Source: Hallerella sp964501065 (GTDB lineage: Bacteria; Fibrobacterota; Fibrobacteria; Fibrobacterales; Fibrobacteraceae). Taken from it: a stretch of DNA of 64,000 nt. The stretch is taken from positions 3,508 to 67,507 of the forward strand of contig CAZCRF010000006.1 in assembly GCA_964501065.1 (NCBI GenBank), read 5' to 3'. This document shows, piece by piece, positions 35,416-44,900 of the stretch. The notes below the pieces were generated by a model. It was not told the DNA's origin. It did not search any database and was given only the letters and a program-made list of their open reading frames with translations. A program made the position numbers and the translations under genes. Numbering within the stretch: position 1 is the first letter of the stretch; the number at the start of each line of letters is the position of its first letter.

Positions 35416-36095
35416 ACGGATGCGCGGAGAATTTGTACGCGGAACTCAAAGCCCGTGTCGATGCGCTTCGCAAGAATGGCCGCTTGCCGTATTGGAAGCT
35501 CTCTTACGCGGAGTTCTCCCTTTCCCGTATCGGGGATTACATCGCCGTCCGCAGGGAGGGGGAGGCCCTGGAAATGGGAAGTCGCCTGTCTTCGTGGATC
35601 GATTTCCATGAACGGGAGCTTGCGAAAACGGAAAAGCGCCCCCCTCGGAAAATTCCCCTCTGGAATTCCGAAGCCATCGAACGCGGACTAGAAGAAATCC
35701 GGAAAAAGCTCCAAGCGAAGAATTATCTCATCCCGGTCGCAGAACGCATCTCCTTTGCGAACGGAATGGAACGCGCCCAAAAATTGCTCGCCCAGTCGCA
35801 ATGCGACGCGGCTCATGCGGAACTCTTTTCGCTGAGGACGCAATTGGTTTCCAGGCTTCACCGCTCTTACCGCGCACGTGCCGCGATGATTCTTTACAGC
35901 CGCCATGCGTCGGGATTCGGGCGTTCGCCCAAAGGGGAGGTCGTCGGCCCGTATAATTCCGAGCGAACTTTGGAATCGGCTCTTTCACTTGTCGGGGAGC
36001 GGGACGCCATTTGGGTGGAAGATTTCTTTGAACTTTACGAGGCTCTTTCGCAGATGACGGAAAGGCTCTCCCCCGTTGAAAAGAAACGGCGTTGA
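35412..36095 (+). CDS. DUF2894-like protein of the motor operon
   Basis: A 227-residue soluble protein. The N-terminal half (E-L-K-A-R-V-D-A-L-R..., residues 5-110) is helical and charged. The C-terminal part carries V-G-P-Y-N-S-E-R-T-L-E-S-A-L (178-191), followed by an F-F-E-L-Y-E-A-L helix. This recalls the G-P-L-N-S-x-x-L-x-x-R-A-L pattern of DUF2894, which accompanies DUF802/OmpA genes in gammaproteobacteria. Function is unknown. Its TGA ends the operon; the pectate lyase promoter region follows. Confidence 0.6.
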   Translation: MNGCAENLYAELKARVDALRKNGRLPYWKLSYAEFSLSRIGDYIAVRREGEALEMGSRLSSWIDFHERELAKTEKRPPRKIPLWNSEAIERGLEEIRKKLQAKNYLIPVAERISFANGMERAQKLLAQSQCDAAHAELFSLRTQLVSRLHRSYRARAAMILYSRHASGFGRSPKGEVVGPYNSERTLESALSLVGERDAIWVEDFFELYEALSQMTERLSPVEKKRR

Positions 36096-36118
36096 GCCGC
36101 ATCTCGGACTTTTGTCGA

Positions 36119-36134
36119 GTTGTCCCTGGACAAC
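36119..36134 (+). promoter_or_regulatory. Inverted repeat upstream of the pectate lyase gene
   Basis: GTTGTC-CCTG-GACAAC, a perfect six-base arm on each side of four bases, 42 bases ahead of the TATATTTT element. It has the size of a regulator operator half-site pair; no T-run follows, so it is probably not a terminator. Confidence 0.35.
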
Positions 36135-36175
36135 CGAATCCTTTCCGTCGGATGGGATTTGAACTTGCCCCCGTC

Positions 36176-36183
36176 TATATTTT
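36176..36183 (+). promoter_or_regulatory. Putative -7 promoter element (TATATTTT) for the pectate lyase gene
   Basis: TATATTTTG lies 43 bases before the ATG at 36227. The gene has a GGAG ribosome site, so this transcript would carry a normal leader. Confidence 0.45.
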
Positions 36184-36226
36184 GAACGTATCCGCTGAAG
36201 GATGCGTTTTTGATTGGAGTGTCGAC

Positions 36227-38980
36227 ATGAGCCTTTTCAAAATCCTATTCGTAGCCGGAGTCTCTTCCGTCGCGGCGGTCAGTTATCCTGTCCAGGAATT
36301 CCGCTTGGGCATCGGGAACTCGGACCGAAGCATGACGGGAGTTGCGGCCGGATCTTACGTCTCTTCCGCCACATTCCTCGGGACAAAGTCGCAAAAGTGG
36401 CATTTGAATTACGTCAGCGCGGGAATTCACGAAATCGTCAATTCCGAGACTGGGCAGCTCTTGACGAACGACGGCGGACTGGCCGTCACGGCGGCGGACA
36501 AGGATGCGGAAAACCAACGTTGGTTGATTCGGGCTGTGGAAAACGACTTCGACGGATATGCGCTTTATTACAAGGTGGTCTGCGCATCGGATTCGAGCCT
36601 CGGCTTGACCTTTTACCCGAACAGCAACTCGTTCCGCGTGGAGTCTTACACGGGGGCGGCTTATCAAAAATTCAAGTTGAACCTGGACGGGCTAGAAGGC
36701 TATGCGGCCAATGCGCTCACTCCATCCGGCCAAAAGGCGGGGACTATCGGGGGGCTGCTCGGCGAAGTCGTCTACGTCTCGACTGCGGACGATTTGGAAA
36801 CGCAGCTGAATTCCGTCGGAGCGCAAACGATTGTCATCACGGCGGACATCGACATGCAAAAAAAGAGCAACACGCGCGTCCGCGACAACAAGACGATAGT
36901 CGGACAATACGGGAACCACACGATTTACGATTCCCAATTCCGTACAAACGATGCGTGGGGAACTGTGGGCGAGGTCCCGTCGGACAACATCGTCTTCCGC
37001 AACTTGAAGATGGTCGCGAAGAACGCTCCGAACCGCATCCTCATCAACATCTGGTCTTCGCGGCAGATTTGGATTGACCACGTCTATTTCGAATCCCAAC
37101 TCTCTTACGACAGGACGGGGAACGGTCAAGACGAAGTGGGGAAATTCATCTGGATAAACACGCCCTATGCAAATTATATGGATTCCCTCGACAGATACCG
37201 CAGCCCGGACTATGTGACGATTTCATACTCGCATCTCAAGAACCGCTATTGGACAGTCGCCTACGGCACGCAGAACGATGAAATCTCGCGCGACCGCACC
37301 ACGCTCCTTTTCAACTGGTGGGACAAGAACGTCCGCCGCTGCCCGCAACTGGGCAATGGCAGCGCACACATCTACAACAACTATTTTTCCGCCTATGGGA
37401 CGTCGTCCAACGGCAGCGCCACGTCCGGCATCATCGGGGGGGACGGCTCCGACATGGTCTCCATCGGAAACCGGTTCAACGGCTACACGAAAAGCCAGGC
37501 CTTGATGATGGGCGGCGGGACGGATCCCTCCCGGGACTCCTATTCCTACCTGTCGGAATCCCTCGACGGCACGCCTTCGCCGGTGAGCTTTTCCCCGAAG
37601 GTCTCGTCTTCCTGGAAGCCCGAAGAGACGAATTACGGCTACTCCCTCATCGACGCCTACAATTCCAAGGGGACGGACGTGAAGGACTTTTGCACAAAAT
37701 ATACGGGCGACCAGACGACCGCCGATGGGATGAAGTACGTGACGGACGGCGATTTTGAAAATTGGGTGACGGTGACCTTTCCGTCGCCGTTCCTCGAAAG
37801 CATTTCCGTGGGGACGGATCCGGTGAACGGCAAGACTGCCGCTACGATGGACGCGAAGCATTCCGTCTCCATCCGGAACGTCAACAGCGGACTCTATCTT
37901 TCGCCCGGGAATGCCCAAGCTCAAAACGGGACGGATGTCGAACAGAGCGGAATGGCGACTGCTTGGACCTTGACTCTTTCCGAGGAAGACGGCTACTACT
38001 ATTTGAATCCCGAAGGCTCGGAACTCTTCCTCGCGGCGGAAGGGGCTTCGAGTTCGAACGGTACGAACATCTCCGTTCGGGAAAAGTCCGCTGCGGATGC
38101 ATTCCTCTTCAAGTTCGTCTTGGGCGACGACGGGACTTTCAACCTGACGACGGAAATTTCGGCGGACAAGAGCTGTCTCGGCGTCGCGGCGGGGTCCAAA
38201 GATTCCGGGGCGACAGTCGTCGAATGGGAATGCAACGGTTCCGATGACCAGAAGTGGGTGGTGACGTCTCTGCCGAATGTGAAACAGGGGACTCTGTTCG
38301 CGGATTTGAAAGTCTACGACTTGGAGCGGGACTCCGCTTGGAACATCCTTTCCGAAGTCGGCGTGGGCAGCTTGATTTTCGGAGACCGCGACGTGACTTT
38401 TGCCGATATTCCCGACTCCTTGGCCGGCGCAGAACTCATCAGCCCCGCTTGCGATTCCAAAAAATTCACCTCGGACACTTTGGCGACCTTCACTGCGGCG
38501 AAGAAAATGACGGTTTATGTAGCGGTGGACAGCCGCTTGACGGCGATTCCCGATTGGCTTTCGTCTTGGACGAAAACGGACTTGACCGTGACGAACAGTG
38601 CGAACGTCATCTTTGACGTTTATGCGTTGTCCGCTTCCGCCGGGGAAGTGGTCTTTTTGGGTTCGAACGGGCAGACTGGCGGATGCGTACAGTATTTTGT
38701 CTTGGGCGTTCCCGAAAAGACGACGGCTCTTGTCGAACAAAAGCCTTTCGGCGGCTTTTCCGCGCGCTTTGACGGGGACGTCTTTCTCGTGGAGAACCGT
38801 TCCGCATCGACCGCCTCCGTTTCGTTGCACAGGCTTTCCGGGGAAAGAATCGCCGGTTTCTCCGTGGACGGTCGGAATGCCGGGAGAGTCCGGCTCGGTG
38901 GGGCGACTCCCCGCGGCGTTTATTTCGTCCGCGTCCGCACCGCGTCGGGAAATGCGACGTTCCGGGTCGTTCGGCAGTAA
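36227..38980 (+). CDS. Secreted pectate lyase (PL1-type) with two ricin-like modules and T9SS-like tail
   Basis: A 917-residue secreted protein. The signal peptide starts at 36227 (M-S-L-F-K-I-L-F-V-A...); an in-frame ATG at 36092 lacks one. Domains in order: a ricin B-type lectin-like module (about 22-150, ending Q-K-F-K-L); a PL1 beta-helix (about 165-480) with W-I-D-H-V-Y-F-E-S and H-I-Y-N-N-Y-F; a second ricin-like module (about 540-690, with D-D-Q-K-W); and a C-terminal sorting domain (G-V-Y-F-V-R-V, ending R-V-V-R-Q). In the RxPxxR signature (R-C-P-Q-L-G) the first Arg is kept and the second is Gly. It should cut polygalacturonate outside the cell or at its surface. Confidence 0.85.
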   Translation: MSLFKILFVAGVSSVAAVSYPVQEFRLGIGNSDRSMTGVAAGSYVSSATFLGTKSQKWHLNYVSAGIHEIVNSETGQLLTNDGGLAVTAADKDAENQRWLIRAVENDFDGYALYYKVVCASDSSLGLTFYPNSNSFRVESYTGAAYQKFKLNLDGLEGYAANALTPSGQKAGTIGGLLGEVVYVSTADDLETQLNSVGAQTIVITADIDMQKKSNTRVRDNKTIVGQYGNHTIYDSQFRTNDAWGTVGEVPSDNIVFRNLKMVAKNAPNRILINIWSSRQIWIDHVYFESQLSYDRTGNGQDEVGKFIWINTPYANYMDSLDRYRSPDYVTISYSHLKNRYWTVAYGTQNDEISRDRTTLLFNWWDKNVRRCPQLGNGSAHIYNNYFSAYGTSSNGSATSGIIGGDGSDMVSIGNRFNGYTKSQALMMGGGTDPSRDSYSYLSESLDGTPSPVSFSPKVSSSWKPEETNYGYSLIDAYNSKGTDVKDFCTKYTGDQTTADGMKYVTDGDFENWVTVTFPSPFLESISVGTDPVNGKTAATMDAKHSVSIRNVNSGLYLSPGNAQAQNGTDVEQSGMATAWTLTLSEEDGYYYLNPEGSELFLAAEGASSSNGTNISVREKSAADAFLFKFVLGDDGTFNLTTEISADKSCLGVAAGSKDSGATVVEWECNGSDDQKWVVTSLPNVKQGTLFADLKVYDLERDSAWNILSEVGVGSLIFGDRDVTFADIPDSLAGAELISPACDSKKFTSDTLATFTAAKKMTVYVAVDSRLTAIPDWLSSWTKTDLTVTNSANVIFDVYALSASAGEVVFLGSNGQTGGCVQYFVLGVPEKTTALVEQKPFGGFSARFDGDVFLVENRSASTASVSLHRLSGERIAGFSVDGRNAGRVRLGGATPRGVYFVRVRTASGNATFRVVRQ

Positions 38981-39001
38981 GTGAATTTCCAATCCAATCC
39001 G

Positions 39002-39029
39002 GGCGCAGTCCATGCGGGCTGCGCCTTTT
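39002..39029 (+). terminator. Rho-independent terminator after the pectate lyase gene
   Basis: Stem GGCGCAG (39002-39008) pairs with CTGCGCC (39019-39025) over a 10-base loop, followed directly by TTTTG. It separates the pectate lyase gene from the surface-protein genes. The rest of the 209-base gap (to 39189) is AT-rich with a weak TACAATTG element near 39139 that could serve the next gene. Confidence 0.7.
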
Positions 39030-39189
39030 GCTTTGGAATTTCGGGGGCTCAAAACTTTTATTATTCCAACTTGGAGCGTTCCATAAACGTTACACTGCGG
39101 ATTTTTGCCCGTTTGGGGCGTTTTAAATCTATTTTCTTTACAATTGTCATCTAGGTCACACATTTGTCTTTGAATGGTGTCATTACGGT

Positions 39190-41889
39190 ATGCAAAGCGA
39201 TGCGTTGAAATGGTTCTTTGTCCGGATTCTCGGATTCGCCTTGGCTCTTTCGGCCACGGCGTTTGGCGGCGTGGATCTCGATTCCCTTTGCAGCAGCGTT
39301 TCCGGCCTTTGCTCGTATTATCCGGTCGGGGTCGTCAAATACCCGCGCCTGTGGACTGTTCCCGAAGGGGAAAACGTCTGGAACACGGCCCTGGCCATCC
39401 CGAATGCGACTTTTTACGTTTACGCTCCGAACGACACTCTGATTTTGAATCCCTGCGACAAGGACTATTCGACGGGAATGCTCGGTTGCCGGGGCGATGA
39501 ACTCCTCTCCCATCCGACTGCGGAAGTGACTTCGGACGATTCCGGCTTCGTCTATTTGAAGGCCTATTCGAAATGGCCCGTTTCGCATGCGCCCATCGGT
39601 ACTCTAGTCCAACTGGACAAGTCTCCCTCCATCCAACGCTATTACACGTTCTACCTTCCCGAATTGGAATTTTCCTATGTGGATTCCACCGGGGACACGA
39701 TTGTCGTCAAGGAGGAGACTCTGCTCTCGCTCCCGGTGGATTCTTCCCTTTCGGTGCTTGTCCGCGCGGTAGTCCCCGTGGGGCCGGATTCCGGGGCGAC
39801 GGACACCCTCATCACCAAGACCTTTTATCTGGAAACGGGCAAGGGGGCGGACAATCTGCAGTTCACGACCCTCGGCGGCGACCCGACGAACCGCGTCGAT
39901 TTGGAAAAGGGAGTGGGGACTTTTTGCGTGAGGGCCTCGGCGGCGCTTTCCGGGGCGGATTTCTCGGCGAACGGATTCGTTTCCCCGGCGGATTCCGCCG
40001 AATTTCTGGTGAGCGAAGTCTTTCCGGGAAAACTGACCTTTGAAAATCCGGACTTGCCTGTTTTGGACAGCGCGTTCATCTACGATGCGGACGGGGACGG
40101 CATCGGCGACAGCATCGTCGCCTATTTCTCCGGGAAAACGGATTCCGTCAATTGGGACAGCCTTTTCTACAATTGGCCGACAGGCGGAGCGTTCAAGGAA
40201 TTTTCCGGCGATTACAAGTGGAATGCGAAAACTTCCGTGATGGAGCTTTGGGGCGTGAAAACCTCCATCCCCGCAGATTCCGGCGCGGGCGGCTTGAAAG
40301 TTTACGCGACGTCAAAGCTCAGCGGGGCGGACGGCGTGCTTTCTTCCCCGATTGAAGACCGGATTGGCCCCGTCATCGAAATGGCGACCTTGGTCCGCGG
40401 CTCGGGCGGCGCGTTGGACACGTTGATTCTCGACTTCAACAAGGCCTTGGACACGTCCTTTGCGGAAGGTTCCGTGCTGCAGCTGTCGAACGGGGACAAA
40501 GTCTCTGTGCGCGCCATTTCCAAGGACGGCAAGCGTTGGAAGTTTGTCGCGGATTCCGGAGCCGTGAACGTGGGGGATTCCCTTTCCATCGTCGTCGGAC
40601 TCGGCGATTTGGGGCTTGTCGCATCGGACGGCAATGTCGCCTCTTACAATTTGCCTGCCGTCGTGAAGAACGCGGGGCGCGTGTACCTTTCCAACGAGAA
40701 CAACGGCTTCTTCGATTCGGATGCGGACGGTCGGATGGATTCCGTGACGGTCGGGTTTGAAAATCCGATTTCCGAAGAGGAGCTGGAAAACTTGCGCCTC
40801 CAGTTCTTTTGGAGGGATACGAACGGGAACGAGCTGATTATCGAACCGGATGCGAAGGACTTGACCCTTTCAAAGGACGGCAAGACGGTTTCGTATGCGC
40901 TTTCGGACGAGGAAGTGGCCAAGGTGCAAAAAGGCTTGACGTCGATTGACGATTCGGAAGCCTACGGATATGCCGCATTGGAAAATGTTTCCGTTGAAAA
41001 CGGAGACACGGTTTCGATTTTCCAATATCTCGACATGAACGACCGGATGGCTCCCGTGGTGACTTCGACATTCCTCGCTCCGGAATCGGAAAGCCGCAGG
41101 AACTCGGATCGATTGACGGTCTCCTTTTCCGAACCTGTCGACACGTCTTCGATCGCCAATGCGAACTTCCTCGGTTTCGTCGTCGATGGGGATTCCGTTT
41201 ATTTCGATTTCTCCTATGCTGTCTGGAATGACGATTTGACGCAGGTGACGTTGCTTCTCGGCAAGGACGTTTCGCTGCTTTCCCGGGCAAACCCGAACGA
41301 TTCGCTGTTCGTGAATCCGGAGGCAAGGCTTTCGGACTTCAGCGGCAATGCGGTGACGGAGAACGCCTTGGTGACGGTGATTGAAGGGGATCCGCGCGTG
41401 GTGATGGAGACCGCCTCTTTAGTCGGGCTTGACCGTGTCGCCTTGGCTGCGGATGGCCCCGCCTTTACGGAAAGGTTCTTCCCGGAAGGGACTTCGGCGA
41501 AGTCGGAAATGGGGAAATCCCTGGGAGTGATGCTCGACGTCGCATTCGCCACCATCTTTGACGATTCCACGGGGGAGTCACTGGATTTGGAAAAGGTCGG
41601 CTTGCATTGGTCTTTGGATGTTTATACGAACATGGGCGGCTTTGTCGCCGGCGGTCATGGGACGATTCACTGCGATGACCCGGATTTCGGGGAAAATTGC
41701 TTTGAAAATGCAAAACGCCTTTATTTGCGCTGGAACTTGCGTTCGGCTTCGGGGCGAAAGGTCGGTGTCGGAGCCTACTTGGCGCAGTTCCACTTGAAAG
41801 TGTACGGGGCGAAAAACTCCTACACGTACGACAAAATTTTTAAATGGGGAGTCCACGGCGGCAAGGGCGGTCTTGCGCTAGATGACTAA
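39190..41889 (+). CDS. Large secreted surface protein with Ca-loop and SbsA-type Ig modules
   Basis: An 899-residue protein with an N-terminal signal segment (about 8-26). It contains two Asp-rich loops of the form D-x-D-G-D-G-x-x-D-S (encoded near 40081-40128 and 40706-40758), resembling calcium-binding EF/dockerin-type loops, each opening a beta domain. An SbsA-type Ig module (M-A-P-V-V-T... L-T-V-S-F-S-E-P-V-D) follows at about 620-740. The final 100 residues form a module shared with the next protein, with a Cys pair and W-N-L-R-S-A-S-G-R-K-V-G-V-G-A-Y, like FlgD/T9SS-associated Ig tails. It is probably cell-surface or adhesive; no enzyme motif is seen. Confidence 0.7.
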   Translation: MQSDALKWFFVRILGFALALSATAFGGVDLDSLCSSVSGLCSYYPVGVVKYPRLWTVPEGENVWNTALAIPNATFYVYAPNDTLILNPCDKDYSTGMLGCRGDELLSHPTAEVTSDDSGFVYLKAYSKWPVSHAPIGTLVQLDKSPSIQRYYTFYLPELEFSYVDSTGDTIVVKEETLLSLPVDSSLSVLVRAVVPVGPDSGATDTLITKTFYLETGKGADNLQFTTLGGDPTNRVDLEKGVGTFCVRASAALSGADFSANGFVSPADSAEFLVSEVFPGKLTFENPDLPVLDSAFIYDADGDGIGDSIVAYFSGKTDSVNWDSLFYNWPTGGAFKEFSGDYKWNAKTSVMELWGVKTSIPADSGAGGLKVYATSKLSGADGVLSSPIEDRIGPVIEMATLVRGSGGALDTLILDFNKALDTSFAEGSVLQLSNGDKVSVRAISKDGKRWKFVADSGAVNVGDSLSIVVGLGDLGLVASDGNVASYNLPAVVKNAGRVYLSNENNGFFDSDADGRMDSVTVGFENPISEEELENLRLQFFWRDTNGNELIIEPDAKDLTLSKDGKTVSYALSDEEVAKVQKGLTSIDDSEAYGYAALENVSVENGDTVSIFQYLDMNDRMAPVVTSTFLAPESESRRNSDRLTVSFSEPVDTSSIANANFLGFVVDGDSVYFDFSYAVWNDDLTQVTLLLGKDVSLLSRANPNDSLFVNPEARLSDFSGNAVTENALVTVIEGDPRVVMETASLVGLDRVALAADGPAFTERFFPEGTSAKSEMGKSLGVMLDVAFATIFDDSTGESLDLEKVGLHWSLDVYTNMGGFVAGGHGTIHCDDPDFGENCFENAKRLYLRWNLRSASGRKVGVGAYLAQFHLKVYGAKNSYTYDKIFKWGVHGGKGGLALDD

Positions 41890-41904
41890 CCGGAGGTTAC
41901 AGAT

Positions 41905-44900
41905 ATGAAAAAACAGCTGAACCTAATCTCGATGGCAATCCTGTTCACGGCCGCTGCGGCGTTCTCGGACAGTTCCGACTCCATTACGGTGAACACGCCG
42001 TACAACCCGGCGACGGGCATTTGGATCCAGCAGGTGGGCGATTTGTATCCTTCGGCCAGTACGGCGGATACGGTTTACTACACGCGTTACAGCGTACAGC
42101 TTTCGGCGAAGGCGCTGGATTATTATTATGACGGAAACGGCTATTTGAAGCTTTCGAACAAAAGGCTCCTGTGCCGGACTCCCGGCGCGGACGGCATCGT
42201 GGAGCACCCGGACGGGGACTTGCTCGTCGCCGGTCAAGAGAACAACGCCGTGTACAAAGTGGACAAGGCCGCTTCGGACACGGTGCAGTCGGCGTGCATC
42301 GTCAAAACGGCTCAATCGAAGGCGCGCTCGGCAACCTATCACTTGATGGTGAATCCGGACAATTCCGTACTGTGGTCGGCGGGCATTCCGGGGAACTTGG
42401 TGTCCTATCGGATTGATTCGACGGCGGACAATAGGCTTGAGCAGATTCGCCAGGTCAAGATTTCCGGAGACATTTCGAACATCACGACAATCGTCTGGGA
42501 TTCAAGCGGACAGGCGTTCTATACCCGATCGAGCAACTTGGGGACGATTTCCAAAAATTCTTCCAGCAACGCCCAATTCGGCATCATCGTCGACACGACC
42601 TGCGCCGTGAATGAGAATCCCTGCCAGGCGAAGAACATCACCGGGCTGAAAACGAAAACCCTGATAGACTCCCTGAAGGGCGCCCACGGCGCAAGCTATG
42701 ACGAATATTCCAATACGATTCTTTTGTTCGGCGATTCCCATATCGTGCAAATAGACCCCAGTTCCCGGAAGGTCGTTGCGGATGTCGATTTGCGCAAATA
42801 TATGTTCCCCGACAGTTTGATGACCGGAAATTATTCCCCGAACGGGGCGGAAACATCTGGATATGCCATAAAAGGTTCTACTGAAATCCGTTGGCTGTTG
42901 GACCAGGGGACGGCGGACCACAAGGGGCACATCTTTGTCGCTTCGAATTCCGGACATTTGATTTTCCTCGATTACACGTCCAACGTGAACAAGCGGATTG
43001 ACAACAACATCTTGATTCACGTCCAATGGATTGACAATTACTTGGACGATTTGGCGCCGATTGCCGGTGCGGGTTCCAATCGCGCCCAGGCGAACACGAA
43101 TTCGGGAACTCTCGTCTCGTCGAATTCCCGCAGTTCTTCGAGCGTTTCCGTTTTCCATGAATCTTCGAGTTCTGCGGTGTCTTCCAGTTCCGGGACGGGC
43201 GGCGGCTCTTCCAAGTCCAGTTCCAGCGGAAAGGGCTCTTCGAGCTCCGGGGTCGGCTCATCGGGCAGCGGCAACTCTTCCGGTTCGACGGGAGGCTCAT
43301 CGGGCAGCGGCAACTCCTCGGGTTCGACGGGAAGTTCATCGGGCAGCGGCAACTCTTCCGGTTCGACGGGAGGCTCATCGGGCGGCGGCAACTCCTCGGG
43401 TTCGACGGGAGGCTCATCGGGCGGCGGCAACTCCTCGGGTTCGACGGGAGGCTCTTCGGGGTCGACCGGCAACGGGGATGAAGGCGGTTCGAGCTCTTCC
43501 GGTTCGGGAACGACAGGTTCTGGCGATGAATGGATTCCGCCTTGGGTCTCCGATTCGACCGTTTACGAGGGCTTTGACGATGAAGGCCAAGAAAACCAGA
43601 ATGGTGTCGATGTGTACCCGACGAACGACAAGCGCGACAAGGGCGACACCTTGGTGACGGAAGGTTCGAAGCTCATCCCGGTGACGTCGGATTCGGCGAC
43701 GGGAAACACGATTACCATCAACGGCAACAAGTATGTGACGGGCGACGGCTCCCCGTCGACACTTCTCCCGAGTTACGGTTCGGATTCCGTTTCTTCGACG
43801 GGGCGTGAAAACGTCATCGTGGGCGACGTCATTTCCATCACGCTGGATGCGGACAAGCTGCGCGATTACTTCGGCGATGCCGATTCGATTTACATCTCCG
43901 GTTCGGACGGACTCCTCTTCATGGATCCGGAAAATCCGAGCGACCCGATGTCGAACGTGGCGGTGGGCGTCACCGGGAATGATCTTTCCATTTGGGTGAC
44001 TGCGAAATCGGAAGTCTCCGTGGGAAGCATCTACATCACGGACAAGGACGGCCATCTGATCATCTTCGACGGCATCAACTTCTACGACCCGATTCCCAAG
44101 GCGGAAACGTCCTACATCCAGGATGCGGACGATGACGGCTTGCTCGATTCGATAGAAGTCATTTTGGCGGACACGATCCCCGCTGGAATTTCGGCGACGG
44201 GACTCGCCGTGGTCGTGAACGGAGACACGCTTGAATTGAACAGCCCGCTGACTGTCGTCGGGTCGAGAATTTACGCAAGCGCGGCGGAACTGGGGCTTTC
44301 GGCGGACAGCTTCCCGGAGAACGCCCGCGTGATTGTCACCTACACGAGTGACGAAACGGGCGCCGTTTACAGCCGCGATGCGGAACTGTTGAGGCTCGGC
44401 TCCCACGTCATCAAGCAGGCTTACGCCATTCGCAGCACGAACGGTCGCGATTCGCTTTTCATCGAATTCAACATCGACATCATCCCCGCCGACTTGGGAA
44501 GCCCGGAAATGATCGTGTGGCTGAACGGCCTCGGCTTCGACTTGGATCAGGTGAGCGTCTATCTGCCGACGAAGAATACGCTCATCCTTGTCGGGGATTC
44601 GCTTGCGCTGAACGGTTCGACGGATTACGTGACCCTTGCGCCGGGAGCCTCTTTTGAAAATCTTTCCTTCATCGCGACAGCGGAATACGACAGGCGCGTT
44701 CCCGTGACGGTCGTGGACCGCTACCCGGCGGCGAATCTAGTGGAATACTACGATGTCGACGGGGACGGCTCCATGGATTCCGTCGTGGTGCGCTTCTCGT
44801 CGAAGGTGACAGCCTCCGATATCGAGAACTTCTACTTCTCGTTCCCCTGGTACAGTTCTCGCGGTCTTTTGATTGAATTGCAGGCCTTGCCTAGGGATTT

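Noticed and set aside
32096..36095. A complete Zorya defence system
   Set aside because: No ZorC, ZorD helicase, ZorE nuclease or type III partners are present in or next to the block; only the A/B motor design matches.
37223..39163. Minus-strand open frame opposite the pectate lyase
   Set aside because: It crosses the terminator region and carries no family motif; the plus strand encodes a clear PL1 protein.
43255..43470. 39-base repeats as a possible CRISPR array
   Set aside because: Units are directly adjacent with no spacers and keep one reading frame inside a gene.
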